From contig VXAI01000097.1 of NCBI GenBank assembly GCA_013399305.1, forward strand, positions 947,486 through 1,011,485: DNA of 64,000 nt. The letters are read 5' to 3'. Positions 25,701 to 39,371 of the stretch are shown here, piece after piece (the first letter of the stretch is position 1; each line of letters starts with the position of its first letter). The stretch comes from Rostratula benghalensis. Taxonomy: Eukaryota; Chordata; Aves; Charadriiformes; Rostratulidae. The notes below the pieces were generated by a model. That model saw nothing but the letters and a program-made list of their open reading frames with translations. It was not told the origin of the DNA and did not search any database. The translations under genes were made by a program, and so were the position numbers.

Positions 25701-28464
25701 TGATTGAGTTTGGTAGTAAAGTGTACAGGCTCCTGTGATTTTAGTCTTCTCCAGGGTTACACACTGATAAGGCCAATAATTGACATTGTTATGCAGCAGT
25801 CTCTGCTGAAGAAATAAACATGGAAAAAAAACAGTTTTCTTTGTAGAGAGATGTCTCCAGTGACAGCTGAGAATTACTAACTAAATGGAAGCCCTGCCAG
25901 TGCATTTAGTTTAGCAGGTCACTTAAATTGCTTAGGAAGAACAAGAGTTTTTTCTTTATTCGTGAAAATCCTTTCTATATTGAAATGGAGAAAACACAGA
26001 GATCCCTTTGTTGTGTATACTGAAAATAAATAAAAACACTGGTTGATGAGAGAACAATACCTTATAGTAATCAGAAAGTGTTTTGTTTGTTTGTTTTTTT
26101 TCCCAAAAACTTACAGGACAATAAAAATCAGATTTAAAACTTGGATATTAGCAGCGTCTCTGTAAAATAGAAACTATAAAGCATGGTTTACAGGAAATCT
26201 CTCCAGATTATACATACCCTGCATCACATCCTTCCCTTCCTTTACCAGAAGTCAGACCAAACACAACTCCTGACAACACATGCAGATAAGAGGGCACCCT
26301 GGATTTGCAAGGTGCAAAATGCATTGCTGGACCTGGATAGGGTTTGGTCTCAGCAGCCTTAGAACAGAAAACATACATGTATTTACAGTTACTTCAGGCT
26401 TCCAATATAAGGAAAGTCACAACTTACCACCAGCAGAACAAAATGAACCCATTTCTAGAGTTCAATTATGTTATTGCACATGGTGACAAAATTTAAAAAA
26501 TAGTAATGAAGGAGTGACTACCCATCAACAACTGAAGTTAAAACAAAATAGTAATTTCTCTCTGCAACTAGGCTTTACATAGATCCACAATTTTAGACAT
26601 ATTTTACAATGGAATTACGGTTCTAACACTGTGTCCTTCTTAATAAGGATAACTATAAATTACTAGATATCAAAATGTTTAAGAGCTAATTGCATGAAGG
26701 TAGAAACATTATACATGTTTTAAATACAAAGACTGCCATTTCAAAATTGCACTCTCGGGACAATTCATTGTCTGATCGTCTCAACAACTGTGAGATCTTT
26801 GGCTGTTTTCTGTATCTATAAATGATAGCAGCTGTGTATGTCAGTGGGTGTATTACTTGTCAGATACACAACACAAATTTTGGGCTGACTCCTTGAGTTG
26901 CAGATGTTAAAGCCAGGAAAGATCATTACTTATCTTGGTCTGACCTCTTGTGTAGATAACAGGAAATAAACCCAAACCTGTTTTTCTTTCAGGAAAAACA
27001 CTTGCTATAGAAATTCATTATTTATTTTGTTAGTGTCTTGGGATTTTTTCCTATCAATCAAACATCTCATAGATTAATCAATTCCCCTGTTGGTTTTCTT
27101 TTTGACAAATTAAATATGTTGAGCACTTCAGTCATCCTCTCTGAGCTCCCAAAGTGTACCATATGAAAATCCATACATGAAAATAAAGGCATTTTTGCAG
27201 ACAATATTAATAACTCTTATTATTACAGTTAGCTGGACACACTGTGGTCACTAGACAACTGCAGTCTCTTTACAGTATTATCCTCCGTTACCTTCCCTAT
27301 TTACAGCTTTCCTGAAAATTAAGAAAAGCCTGTGAATAGCACTCTCAAGTGTACAACAATGCCTACCCATGAAGAGAACACACCCATCACTAAGAAGAGT
27401 TCTGACAAGCTCTAAGTGGTAGATACATTAACAAAAAGTAATTGAGTATTCAAAAAATTCATGGAAGCAAAAATAAATATCTACGCCTATCCAAACAACT
27501 AAAAATATCCAAAATAATTTTAACTGGAATGAATTTCTTTCTGAAAAGTAAACATAAATAAAGGTCATAAAATGTCAAATGCTTTCATTACAATTTCTCA
27601 TTCATGACCTACGCTGTATCACTTACTGGTAAGTGCTTATGCTGCCATGAGGGAAATGATAACACGCTCAGCAAGACTGAAATAGGACGAGACAGCATCC
27701 TTGCAGCCCCAGCGAACCATGAAGTCAGTCTACTTACGACGACTGGAACCGCTCCAACCCTAATGCTACCTCATTTACTTTCTAACATTCTGTTGAGATA
27801 GCAAAACTTGCAGCACAGATTTGGAAAGCCACAACAGTCCACTGCTGATTCATGCTGTTAAATCATGCTGGTATTACATTATATTTATGCTGCTATCACA
27901 CTACTTTATGATGAGAGACTTCATTACGGTCAGAGCCAGAGCAGATGATGAACTGCATGTCAAGAAGAAACAACACTTGCTTGCCTGCATTAAAATACAT
28001 AAAGTCTATACATCAGGTGAAATTAATTCTAGAGATAAAGAAGCATTACAAGTTTCAGATACAGTCACAGCGAACTGTATTTCAATGATTATACAAACAT
28101 TCAGGCATGTTTTACCAAGTGAAAGATTTAGTTGTTAATCACAAGGATGTAAATTGAGACTAACAAGAGTTCTTTTTTTTCTTTGATCCAAAGAATCTGT
28201 ATTTAGCTGTGCATGTTCTTTCTATCTTCAGAAATTCTGTGGTTTGGATTTTTCCTTGTGCTTCTTACAGTGCAACTTCAGCTACTCTATTTAGCAACTA
28301 TAATCAAATGATTTGAGAAAGATTCCTAGGAACTTGAACAGTAGGAATTTCACTCTCTAGATTACTGACAAGATTGTATCTGAAAAAGCAAAAATTTGGA
28401 AGCCTTTAGATTATAATACCTGATCTGATGTCAAATGGGTGGATCCAAACATATATAAATAAAG

Positions 28465-28522
28465 TCATAAAATCATTCAGGTTGGAAGAGACCCTTGGGA
28501 TCATCGAGTCCAACCACCTAGT
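28465..28522 (-). mobile_element. CR1 LINE 3'-end fragment
   Basis: TCATAAAATCATTCAGGTTG then GAAGAGACCCTTGGGATCATCGAGTCCAACC is the reverse complement of a CR1 3' end. Only about 60 bp is clearly recognisable, and the sequence to its right could be a diverged continuation. It shares the same 3' subtype as the copy inserted at 57398. Confidence 0.85.
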
Positions 28523-29659
28523 TGTAGTTGTATCTACAAACACGTTGTAGATGTCCTCAACATAAGACAGAAAAGATACATGTAACGTGAAAGTCTAAAA
28601 AACTGTTAAAAGTATAAAGCATCTTAGCACAGTACCCAACTTGACTTCTAGCAAAGCATCATAATCCTTGACATGGGAACGATTACGCTCTTAGTGCAGA
28701 GTGAATGGGCCAAAAAAGAAAACACGTTAAAGCTCACCAGAACATCAGCTGCAAACATGTCCCATCTGTAGTTCAGACACATATGGCTACAGCTACTCTT
28801 GGCTCATAACTAGCAGCTGCTTTCTCCCTGATTTTGACAATTAGGCTGTCCCTTGTCCCCCAGTCCCTCCTTGCATCCAGGGTAAAAATGCTCTAACCAC
28901 ACACTGAGAAAAACTACTTCAAAATTTAGTATAAATTCCAGAAATATTACCAATATATACACGTGAATATAGCAGTAATCTGGAAACCTTTACCATAGTG
29001 TCACCTCTTTTTAGGCAAAACAGACTGAAATACACAACCGTTAGGTAGATATATGCGTGAAAATCAGGCACATAATGTAAACCTTATTTTTGCACTGAAC
29101 TTTATCATTTCAGTAAAGGACTGGGCAAGTAGCTAGTAGAAAACTCTTACATTCTCATCATGAGTGAATTTTAGTAACCAACTGTGGATTAAAACACCCA
29201 ACGAAAGCAAGCCCAAACACTATGGACTGGTTTTTAAAAAAAATTATCGTACTTTAGGTTGCACAGTTTTAAGTTAGTTAAGAGATGGAAGACACACTAT
29301 CTTCAATGTGAGGTCCTGCTAATATCTTTGGAACTCCTTAAACTCTTGAAGTAAGTTTTTAATGGAGTAAGTGATGTCAGTAATGAGAAAGCACAGAATT
29401 CAATTGAATTCTTAGATATTTTGAGTCAGACAATAAAGACTGACTACATAAATCTGAATGAAAAGGTGTCATTAATATGCAGTCACTCACCTTTTAAAGC
29501 AGAAATGAATCTTAAGAGATCGGCCCATAAAAATATTGTGAATCAGAATAAGAGCTCAGATCTTGCTTTCCGGTTGGTCCTTATACCAATCACCAAACAA
29601 TACTGTGCTTTGATCACCCAAAGAAACCTCCTATCAAAAACTTTGTATTTGAAAATATA

Positions 29660-30170
29660 GTCCACATCTGGAATACTGTGTTCAGTTCTGGGCTTCCCAG
29701 TTCAAGAAGGACTAGGAAGTACTGTAGAGGGTACAGCAGAGGACCATCAAGATGATTAGGGGCCTGGAGCATCTTTCTTATGAGGGAAGGTTGAGGGACT
29801 TGGGTCTTTTCAGTTTGGAGAAGACTGAGGGGGGAATTTGATCAATTCCTATAAATACTTAAAGGGTGGGTGTCAAGAGGAAGGGGTCAGTCTTTTTTCA
29901 GTGGTGCCCAGCAAGAGGACAAGCGGAAATGGACACAAACATAACAAGTTCCATCTAAACATGAAGAGGAACTTCTTCACTTTGAGGATGGCAAAGCACT
30001 GGAACAGGCTGCCCGGAGAGGTAGTAAAGTCTCTGTCTCTGAAGATGTCCAAACCCACCCGGACAAGTTCCCATGCAACCTGCTCTAGGAGGACCTGCTT
30101 TGGCAGGAGGGTTGGACAATGTGATCTCCAGAGGTCGCTTCCAACCCCATTTCATTAAGTGATTCTGTGA
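29660..30170 (+). mobile_element. CR1 LINE, 5'-truncated, plus orientation
   Basis: About 510 bp matches the end of CR1 ORF2 and its 3' terminus. Blocks in order are CACATCTGGAATACTG, TTCAGTTCTGGGCTTCCCAG, AAGATGATTAGGGGCCTGGA, TTTTCAGTGGTGCCCAGCAA, GCACTGGAACAGGCTGCCC and GATCTCCAGAGGTCGCTTCC, ending GATTCTGTGA. Translated pieces include AKHWNRLPGEV. The frame carries stops and small shifts, so it is not intact. It belongs to the subtype ending in GATTCTGTGA rather than TTCTATGA. Confidence 0.93.
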
Positions 30171-31003
30171 ATTTCTAATTTTGATCAAGTCTTCAAATAA
30201 ATTCAGTCATTTTATTAGACAGTATAACTTTGGATACTGAATTTCTTTTGCTGAAAATATGGACTTTAGTCACTCTGAAATAAACTCAGATGTTTTCCAA
30301 CCCTGTTCAACTTTGTGATATCTACTGAATTATTTAATGTATTTTTACATGAGGGCACTTTTTCCTTAAGTTAAATCTACATTTATTCTGTGTCTAATTC
30401 TCTCCCCATTAAGTCTGCAGAAATATGCATTACAAAATAAATGTTAAAACACCTTCCAACTTCATGTTTCCAGCATCAGCCATTTTCTCTTAAGGTCAAC
30501 CTTCTGAATTCTGTTGGTATTCACCACAGCACTTTTAGCTGAATTAGTTTCAGTATAATTTGTTGACACACTGATAGTCTGGCATTGCTTTTCTACAGTA
30601 AATGTCCTCTATTATTTAGATATTTTATCCTAAGGCTCAAATTGTTACGACAGGCAACTTTACAGAAGACAAAATATGATAATTCTGCAATTAGGACAAA
30701 CTCAATGTTTACTCTGAGAAAGAAATAATTATGATTAAGCCATTCAAAATACAGCACAAGCATAATGTAGCAAAAATGAAATCTGGACTGATAAGAATAT
30801 CCAATGGAATTTGCAAGAATCAAAAATGCCCTCCAGTTCCAAGAAGTGTACTCTTCTGCTAAACAGGTGATAATTCAAATGCTATGGAAAGTTACACATT
30901 ATATGCTGTTTCAATGCACAAATCATAGTTGGAAGGACACAGATGAATATATTAAAAAGCACAGTTGTTCTTTTTACCAGATAGACAGCACAGACAGCCT
31001 TTT

Positions 31004-31054
31004 NNNNNNNNNNNNNNNNNNNNNNNNNNNNNNNNNNNNNNNNNNNNNNNNNNN
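31004..31054. other. Assembly gap (51 N)
   Basis: Fifty-one consecutive Ns. Sequence on the right edge is a T-rich low-complexity repeat, which probably explains the unresolved bases. The two frames that read across the Ns should be ignored. Confidence 0.99.
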
Positions 31055-31110
31055 GGTTTTTTTGTTTTTTGGTTTTTGTTTTTTGGTTTTTGTTTTTTGT
31101 TTGTTTGTTG
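31055..31110. repeat. T-rich GGTTTTTGTTTTTT low-complexity repeat
   Basis: Repeats of GGTTTTTGTTTTTT-like units, ending in three GTTT units, border the N gap on its right. The left side ends CCTTTT, so the full repeat length is unknown. Confidence 0.85.
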
Positions 31111-32333
31111 GCTAGTTCTTTAACATGAACTGAGAGAAGTTTTGCTAGTCCTAAAATTTCTGGTTGTAATTTCATTTTCTGTTGGCAGAAAGTATTTCTT
31201 GGTTTTGGTACTCACTGAAGATCAGCTAAAAACAGCATATTGAGAACGAATCAGCACTTTTTAGAAACAGGGATGATACCAGAATATGGATGCAAAAACC
31301 TCAGCTCAGCTTTTTCATCTCATTTTCTGTCAGGGTCTTATTAGGCAGCATTAACAGTGATATGTGTTAGTCCGAACTATGAAGTGGAAAGAGTAAAACG
31401 TTCACATCTTGGTAAATGCTCTGCATTATACTTGAATTGCTCTGCATATAAGCAAAACATTTTTTGGTTTTGGAGCCTATTTATTGAACTTACTTATTGA
31501 TTTTTAATGTGCCCCTGTGAATATGCTTTGAAAACAAGCATGATTGCATTGATGCAACAGCAGCATTCCTCTGAGGTTCTGCTCAAGATATTCAAAAGAC
31601 TATGCCTTTTTTCTCTCTGTGTACAATTTAAGTCTTTGACAGTAGCATTTAATGAAAATGGTGAGTTGAATTTGTCAAATAATTCAATTGAAGCCAAAAA
31701 TGAATTATTATTCTGGTTCAATTAAAGCCACCTTAAGACTTTATGGGTAAGTGAACAAAAATCAGTCCTTATTCTCGCATCTTACCCAAAGGCTTGTTAG
31801 ACAAATTATATTCTTCATACCCATTGTATTTTATGTATATACTTTTCATCACATTCTTTTTTCTAGAGTTAGTGAAACAGAATTCTATTGCAATTAGGAC
31901 AGAAAGTGTGATTTTAGATGCAATCAGAACTACTTAATCATTTCAGATTCTTACTTAAATGTAAGTAAAAAATTGAAGACCGTAATTTTAAAACTCTGGC
32001 AAAAGTTATTTAAATAAAATTATTGACACACTAGATTTGTTAGAGACTGCCAGGAGTCCTCTGTCCCTAAACAGCTTTGTTTTCCTCTTCATGTGATTAT
32101 TTCTTAAAGAGTCTGGGGGAAAAACCTGATTTTGATTAAGCTGGTGATTTATGCATTCCAGGACAATATTCCATCTTCAAAAATTTGGATTCATTGTGTT
32201 GTTTGCACACTAGCAGCATTCATTATAATATGTGTTTTTCTGAACACTATAAATTTATTAAAGCTTTTAGCCCTGGATGTTCTGTAGTCAAACATAAAGA
32301 TAGTGTATCTTGGTAAAAACTTTATTTATTTTC

Positions 32334-32355
32334 TTTTTTTTTTTTTTTTTTTTTT
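32334..32355. repeat. Poly(T) run of 22
   Basis: A homopolymer of T inside the intron. Sequence beside it does not resemble a retrocopy that would explain it as a poly(A) tail. Confidence 0.9.
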
Positions 32356-35300
32356 CAAATCTCACCTTGATAATGGGGAGCAACATAAAATACTGATGGC
32401 TACCATCAGTTGTAACAATACAGCTACTGGGTTTTCTTTAAAAAAAACCCAAACAATAAAACATGTAACCCGCATTAGAAACAGAATTGCCAAATTATTT
32501 TCAGATCTCAAATAATTGGATGACAGTAAGTTACTTGCAGTGTCTACTACACTGGTTTAAAATAACTATTACAGGATTTCATTTTACTATATATAATCAA
32601 TTGTGAGTTTTTTATTGAGAAGTATAATTCAGCAAAGATTAAAGATAGACACACTGACAAAGACAAAAACTTGTAGAGTTTCTCATTATAGACACTGATA
32701 AATTAACTGGAGCAATCACTTTATATGGTTGCCAGAGGCCCCATGAGGGACATTTGTATCATTTCTGGTTTATAGTTTACTCCAACAACAAAAGCACAAT
32801 GTACTACGAAATCCACCATCCGTTCACCACAGTAATGTTCTGTCCTTTCTAGAATTTCAGAATATACAGGCTTGGAAAAAAACATGTCCAACGACTGCTC
32901 TTCACCTCAGTAAAATGTTGTTATTCATTGTTAAATATCTTATGTTTGAACACTTTAGGAACTCAGATTGTAGGGACCGAAATCTAGAGTTTCTATGACA
33001 ATGTTAATAAAGAAATCTCCCTTAAAATGACAATGATAACGCTATATTCCGTTCAGGCCAGTCTCATTCACTTTGAAAGTTATACGTGCTATTCAGTTTT
33101 GTTGCTACATCTGGGCCTGTTTTTTTGGTGTCAGCTCATTCTGCAAGGACGACCTTCAGCAAAACAATCAAGTAAAGGGACAAAGCCTATTAAACGTTTT
33201 CCCGCAATTAAAACAACATTAATGAAAACAATAGAGGAAAAAAAACCCAAGCACTTCATCTAGCACAAATTTCACCAAGCAAGGTCCATTAAAAAATTGA
33301 GAATTAATTCCTGGGGCAAACAGAAAAAGCTGACCAATGTCACTGTAAGGTTAATGGGATCAATCTAATCACATTTGAAATATGCAATTTTCTAGGAGTT
33401 TAATGAAACAAAGATTTTGGTAAACTGCAGATAGGTAACACTAGGTAGCCATTTTTAGCAAATCAAAGAGTTAGGACCCTAGAATTTTTACGGTACCCAG
33501 TGTTTGAGAAAGAAATTATTACTACGCCATGGTTACTAGAATGATGTCTAGTTTTACATGCAGGTAACTCTTCATGTCCTTTTTTTTGTAATACTTTATA
33601 TTTCTTTCTTTAAAAAACTCTGATACTGAAGAGACTGTTCTGGTTGATAGCTATAATACTAAATTCCTTAAACTTAAGTAATAATAAAAACCAGAGCTGC
33701 ACACAAAGCAAGAGGGCTTGGGACTCTCGTAGTCAAATAATCTGCCCTGAAGAATTACTATATGCTAAAGCATCATATATTTTCACAGAAAAATGTTCAG
33801 AATTTATCTTTCAAGCAATTCAAACTGTATAAACACTATAGTTTTTCTCCACACAACAGTACATTTTAGAAGTGGAATTATGTTCATTATCTCTTTCCCC
33901 TCTGTTCAGCAGTCTCCACTGATTTTGCACCCAGATACTTAAGAGTTTCCTTCCTTCCTCCTGACTGACAATGTCTCTGATAGGTCAGTACAGGAAATTA
34001 TATTTGGGTTTGCAAAGACAGTCAAATCTTCAAGGAAGTCTTCAAAGAATCCTCAATATTCAGACCACTGTTAAATGTAGGCATTTAACAGATTAATTCT
34101 AATTTCTGCCAATGCCATGATCCTTTGTAATTAATAGAGTGAAATAAACATTTGCAGAAGGTAGGGTGAGATCAAAAGTGACTGACTCACAATGATGTCT
34201 TTCCACTGATTACAAAAGCAATTAAAGTTACCTTATCTTAAATTTAGACCTGGCTCAGAGGATTGGTTTTATTTCATCAAACCTTAAGCCTAACTATATA
34301 ATGTAACCCATTTTCAATCCAACTTGTCTCTGTAACATGAATTGTACCCACACATAATACCTGTACTGAACCACTCACTTGGTTAACAACTTTTTTTTTG
34401 TTACTTAAAAGATTAATATTTGAAAAATAAGGAAGACAAATGTTAGCTAATGTCAGATATAATTGATTTAGCAAGCACAAATGACTGCCAATTTCGTCAT
34501 AGAGTTGCTTTGTTCCTTTTGAAGAGCACAGAAAAACATTAGTTACAATTCAGTCCTATTAATATATGGTATTACAACCTCAGCTGTCAAATGCACTACA
34601 GCTGTTGTCAAAGATTTTCTTCTGCATGACAGAAGGGGTAGAAGTTAATGAATTACTGTATATTGCACATGCAATCCAAGCACAAAATTGCACTTTTCAG
34701 CACTCATGTTCGCACTTTATTTGATGCATAATCTAAAATTGCAACATATTCCCTATCACAAAAGTAAACTATTCAAATAGTAACTCAGTTTGGAACCAAC
34801 CGATGAAATGCCATTTTTCCAATGGCACAAACACTTACATGGAGAAAAAAAAAAAAAGAGTATTCAAAATTATTATATCACTTCTTAAGATTTCTTTATA
34901 TTGCAAACAAAACCAGAAGTATTACACATTCGCACTTGTATGCAATGAGTCAAAATATGTCTCTATATTACTCTAATGAGTGACATGAGATTTTTTAAGA
35001 CCTTTGCTTTTCAAGCACATCCCCAGCTACTTGCAGGACAAGGTAACTGGTAATCACCGGAAAACAATTATCTGTGCTCTTCTTACCTCTTACACATTTC
35101 CTCTAGGAACAACCACCACAGCTTTTATAATGACATACTTTGTTCCCTTTTAGATGTTTTCAACTAATGTCCTTGGGAAGAAGGACCTTCCTACTATGTC
35201 CCAGTTCATTTGTTTTCAGATTATAAAACTTCTGAGTAAAAGCCATACGCTTTTGAAATTATACTGGAAACACGTTAGGGTAAAAAGCAAAATAAAGTTC

Positions 35301-38300
35301 CTAAATCTCAACACTCATAATAAAGAGTACAGTTACAAATATTTATAAAAGTTGAAAAAAATAAGAAAATATATTTATTCTACTTATAGCAATATCATAA
35401 CCTGAAAACCCTTGTCATACTTCTTATCATCAAGGTTTCATTTTTCTACTTTTACTGCTGCATTCCAAGATGAGAATTCCTACTGATACAGTATACTGGC
35501 CTCCTTCAGCAGAGATTTTGAAAATTTCTTTCTGTTTTGGCAACACTTATTTCATTATAAATTATTTTTTTAGGCCTGCAGTCTCATCAGAAGAAAAAGG
35601 ATCACAGAAAACCACACTGAAACTTCAGAGATAGAAAAGGGCAGTGCCACACGTTTTATTTCCTTTTCCATGCTTCTTAAACCATTTTTAGAGTACTATA
35701 TAAACTGGCTGGAATCTCTCAGTAACTTTCTGGACAGAGGGCAACTCCTCCTCTTACTACAAGGCAAGAACCAGTAGTTTCTCAAAGTTCAAAGAAGGAT
35801 GACATACAGTCTATCCATTATATTTCAGTTTAATATCAAAATTTTGTGATAATCATTTCTGTGGGACAAAACTTCTAAGACTGTATGATAAAATGTCTCT
35901 GTATTTCATTTACAATATACTCACATGTGGAGATCAATGATATCATGATAATCAAAAGGTGCAGAAGCTTTTGATGAGTTGAGCAGCCTTCTTAAAAGAG
36001 CAGTTAAATTAAGACTGCAATAGCTGAAGTCAGGACTAAAGGACACTTGATGTTTTTCTGCCTGTAAAACTGTAGTTAGATAAATCGTTACTAATCACCT
36101 AATTCTCTGTTGATTAAGCTGTTTTCATGCAAAAATAACATCAGTAATTTTATTATTTTAAGTTGGTAGTTCTGTATATAAATGACTAACTTGGTCATGC
36201 TAACTCCCAGTAGTCTAATACCAGTACTTGGAGATTAAGGAGCGACCCTTTAGATTGGTAGCTCTGATGTTCAACGTCTAATACAGCAGAGCTTCCAGTT
36301 CCTTCCAGCACACGACAATATATTGAATGTCTTCCAAAAGTGCTCACAGCAGGGGACAAAATCACAGCAATGTTAGTAGTCAGGCTCTTTAAAATTCAAA
36401 AGATTTCCACATTCACAGTGCTTAATTTTTTACAGGTTTTGGTACATTCACAGATAAGACCCTGTTAGTTTCCATGCGTGGAAGTAGGAGGGTGCAGGAT
36501 CCAGAACCACAAAACCATCTAATCATAGAACTTTCAGAGGGATAAACACTCCTCTGTTCAGAAAATTAATCCATTCAGAAACAATACCTTTCTTTTTTTT
36601 TATTTTATTGAAAACATTTATTTTTACTGCAGTAGCAATGGGAAGTAAATTTCTAGCACCGTACTCATCAAGAAGCTAAATTAAAATTACATTTATTAGT
36701 TCTGCCTCATATCATATGAAGTGAGAAGTCCTGTACTTTAATACAGAAAAAGTGACTATTTAAAAACTCACCTCATAAACTAGGAACAGGATCACAAAAG
36801 ATTAGGGCAACCCATATTATCATAGTTTAGAATTAAAATGTGGTATAAAATCCCATTTCTGATATATCTAGTTTCTATAGTAGATAATCACTAGGAAGGA
36901 TATTCACATTAAACTTTTTAAACTAAAGCTCGTTACTCATGCAGACAGCAGTATGAATTTAATTTGTCTTCCAAGAATTTTGTTATTCAGTCACCTCTGT
37001 AACCATCTACAAATCCCATTTTTAGGGCATAACATTACATTATGTAACTTGTGTAGCTATAGCGAATGCACACTCTGAAAAGTGTATAGAATCAGTTGTC
37101 TTTCTTTAAATCCTTCTCTTTCAAGTAATTTTAGCTCGCATACAAGAACCTGTTTTCATAGAAGTGCAAGTTCATGTGAAAAGTGAAATAAAAAATATAC
37201 CTGTAATAAATATAAATGCAAGCTACAGACTCCTTTGTGACCATACACAAAGTCTGTCATATTGTAATGAAGAAAACTGGCAGACAAGCCCAAGAATGAA
37301 ATAAGGAGACAATATGAACGTTACCTATATGTTCTCAGAAACCATTCTCTTAGGGAATAAAAGCAAACGTTTTCAATAACTCTGTGTTTTTAAACTGTGC
37401 TGGCTATTTGAGATTGTCATGTTGAATACTAATCACTTAAAATAAGTGTCAAATCCTCTGCAAGAAAGATAACCTGCCTTTTACTTCTTTTTTTTAAATT
37501 TGGTATTAGGCTTGAAGTAATGCAAGCCAATAACCTGTAGATGTCAAGGGTTCACTCATAAAAATCAAGAGTTATTCTTATATTTCAGAGAAAACATGAA
37601 GCTTCAGGAACTTTGGAATCTTGCAGGCAGAAAACAGACCACAGGTACAAACAATGGTTTTCACAACCCAAAAATGCTGACAAATGTGAAGATGACTAAA
37701 AGGGCAAGCTCATGAACTAAATGAGACTTGAAATAACAAAAGTGTATTCTTACTATAAATCAGAAGCTATTAACCTGGGTCTTCTCCACTCTTATGTGAA
37801 AGAAACGAGTAAAGTATTCAAGAGAGCTGAGATTTAAGAAGAGTGGTAGGTAGCAGTGAACATTCTAGCCCTGCATTGATTCTAACTGTAATTATTAAAG
37901 CAGGAAGGAAAGGCAAAATAAGCCAAAGGAGTTGACAGTGCTCACTCTGTCACAAAGCTAAAGATGCACTTCAACGTTACCTGGTATCTGACTCATTCAA
38001 ATACAGGCACTGGGAAATGCTTCACTGTCCTCTGAAACAGGCACCCATCTTAACACTAACATAAACAAAACCTAAGATTTGATCTAAGGATAAACCTGGC
38101 AACAACTTCATAAGGAATAAACATTTACACAAGTCATAACAATAATCTTAAGTTTCATTGAGATCTTATTGATCATATGATGTAGGAAGATGGGGGGGGT
38201 TCACATTATCATTTGAACTAATATCAGCTTGTATTACTAACACCATAATGAAACGTGAAAAAATCAAGAGCATTTATCTCAATATTAATAGGATAAATTG

Positions 38301-38779
38301 CGCACGCATTCATTTTGGTCACAAGGTCATTAAGGCTTGCTCCTTAGTATTTCTAGAAAATAATGATTAAAGAATCATTATTGTAAAAATTATATAAAAT
38401 ACAAAAAAGGACAGTAACTACCCAAATGATACTATGTCTCAAGTATAAAACCAGAGACAACAAATTCACAGAAAAGTAAGAAGCAGCAACACAAAATTAG
38501 TCAATGTGACTGTAAGTGCTATGAACAGAATCAAGCCTACCTGTCAAATCTATCCAGGGCACTGCAGAAAAACAGATTTTACATAAGGATTTAGAGGAAA
38601 GTAACTGAGGATCTGCATTAGATGCTCCATTTCAGTAAGACGGTCAACCCGGGAGGTAACACAGATACCTTCTTGCAAGCTGAAGTGTGTGATGAGGCTG
38701 TCACCACCAGCTGATAAACTGGCACTCAGCATCTCAACACTGAATATGAGATGGCATGTAAGGTGTTGGTATTAGTCCA

Positions 38780-39030
38780 TTAAAGGCCTTGAAAGAGAAA
38801 GTGTCTAAGTTTTCCCTGGTGCTATAAAGGAAAGGGAGCTAAAGAAGAAGCAAAGCAAGAAAAAATGACGGACTGAAAAATGATCTCTACGGCTTCTTTG
38901 CAGTCTGGGTGAATATAAATGAAGCAAAAATGCATTTGTCAAAGCTAAAGAAAAGGACATTGCAGTAATAAAGATGTGAGCTGATGACAGCATGGGAGAA
39001 AATGTCTGTTAGACAGACAGAAAAGCCTGT
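38780..39030 (-). mobile_element. Possible ancient L2-type LINE relic
   Basis: On the plus strand the order AAAGGCCTTGAAAG, AAAGGGAGCTAAAGAAG, AAAAATGATCTCTACGGC, then GGACATTGCAGTAATAAAG and GCTGATGACAGCATGGG parallels the reverse complement of the C-terminal ORF2 region of L2 elements, where a GTTGCAGTAATC block precedes a GATGA..GCATGG block. Divergence is heavy and no reading frame is preserved. This is pattern memory only. Confidence 0.35.
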
Positions 39031-39311
39031 ACCTTAGAATCATGAGGAAAAAATCTGCAAGACAGATTCCTTCCCACAACATATTGCATACATTTTTATA
39101 GCTCAGCTATGTCAACAAAATGATAACGTACTTAAACTGAAAATTTCAACTAAATCTGCAGTATCTAACAGTTCAACCAGTATCAGTCCAACCTTACTAT
39201 TAGTTTATATTCAGTTTGACAGCTGAATCTAGTCCCTGAAGTCCTGTTTCCTTACAAATCTTTCAGATATCCTGTACACAACACCACTAAATTCAACAGC
39301 CACATTTTCTG

Positions 39312-39371
39312 TTAATATTATATTTTATCATTATTATTATATATTATTTAATCTATAATATTATAAATATT
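39312..39371. repeat. AT-only low-complexity tract
   Basis: About 60 bp is almost entirely A and T, with TATTATTA-like units. Nothing else is recognised there. Confidence 0.7.

Noticed and set aside
29838..30158. 106-codon plus-strand frame
   Set aside because: It is a decayed CR1 ORF2 tail (AKHWNRLPGEV motif), not a host gene.
30804..31175. Open frames spanning the N gap on both strands
   Set aside because: They exist only because Ns do not create stop codons; flanking residues are low-complexity.
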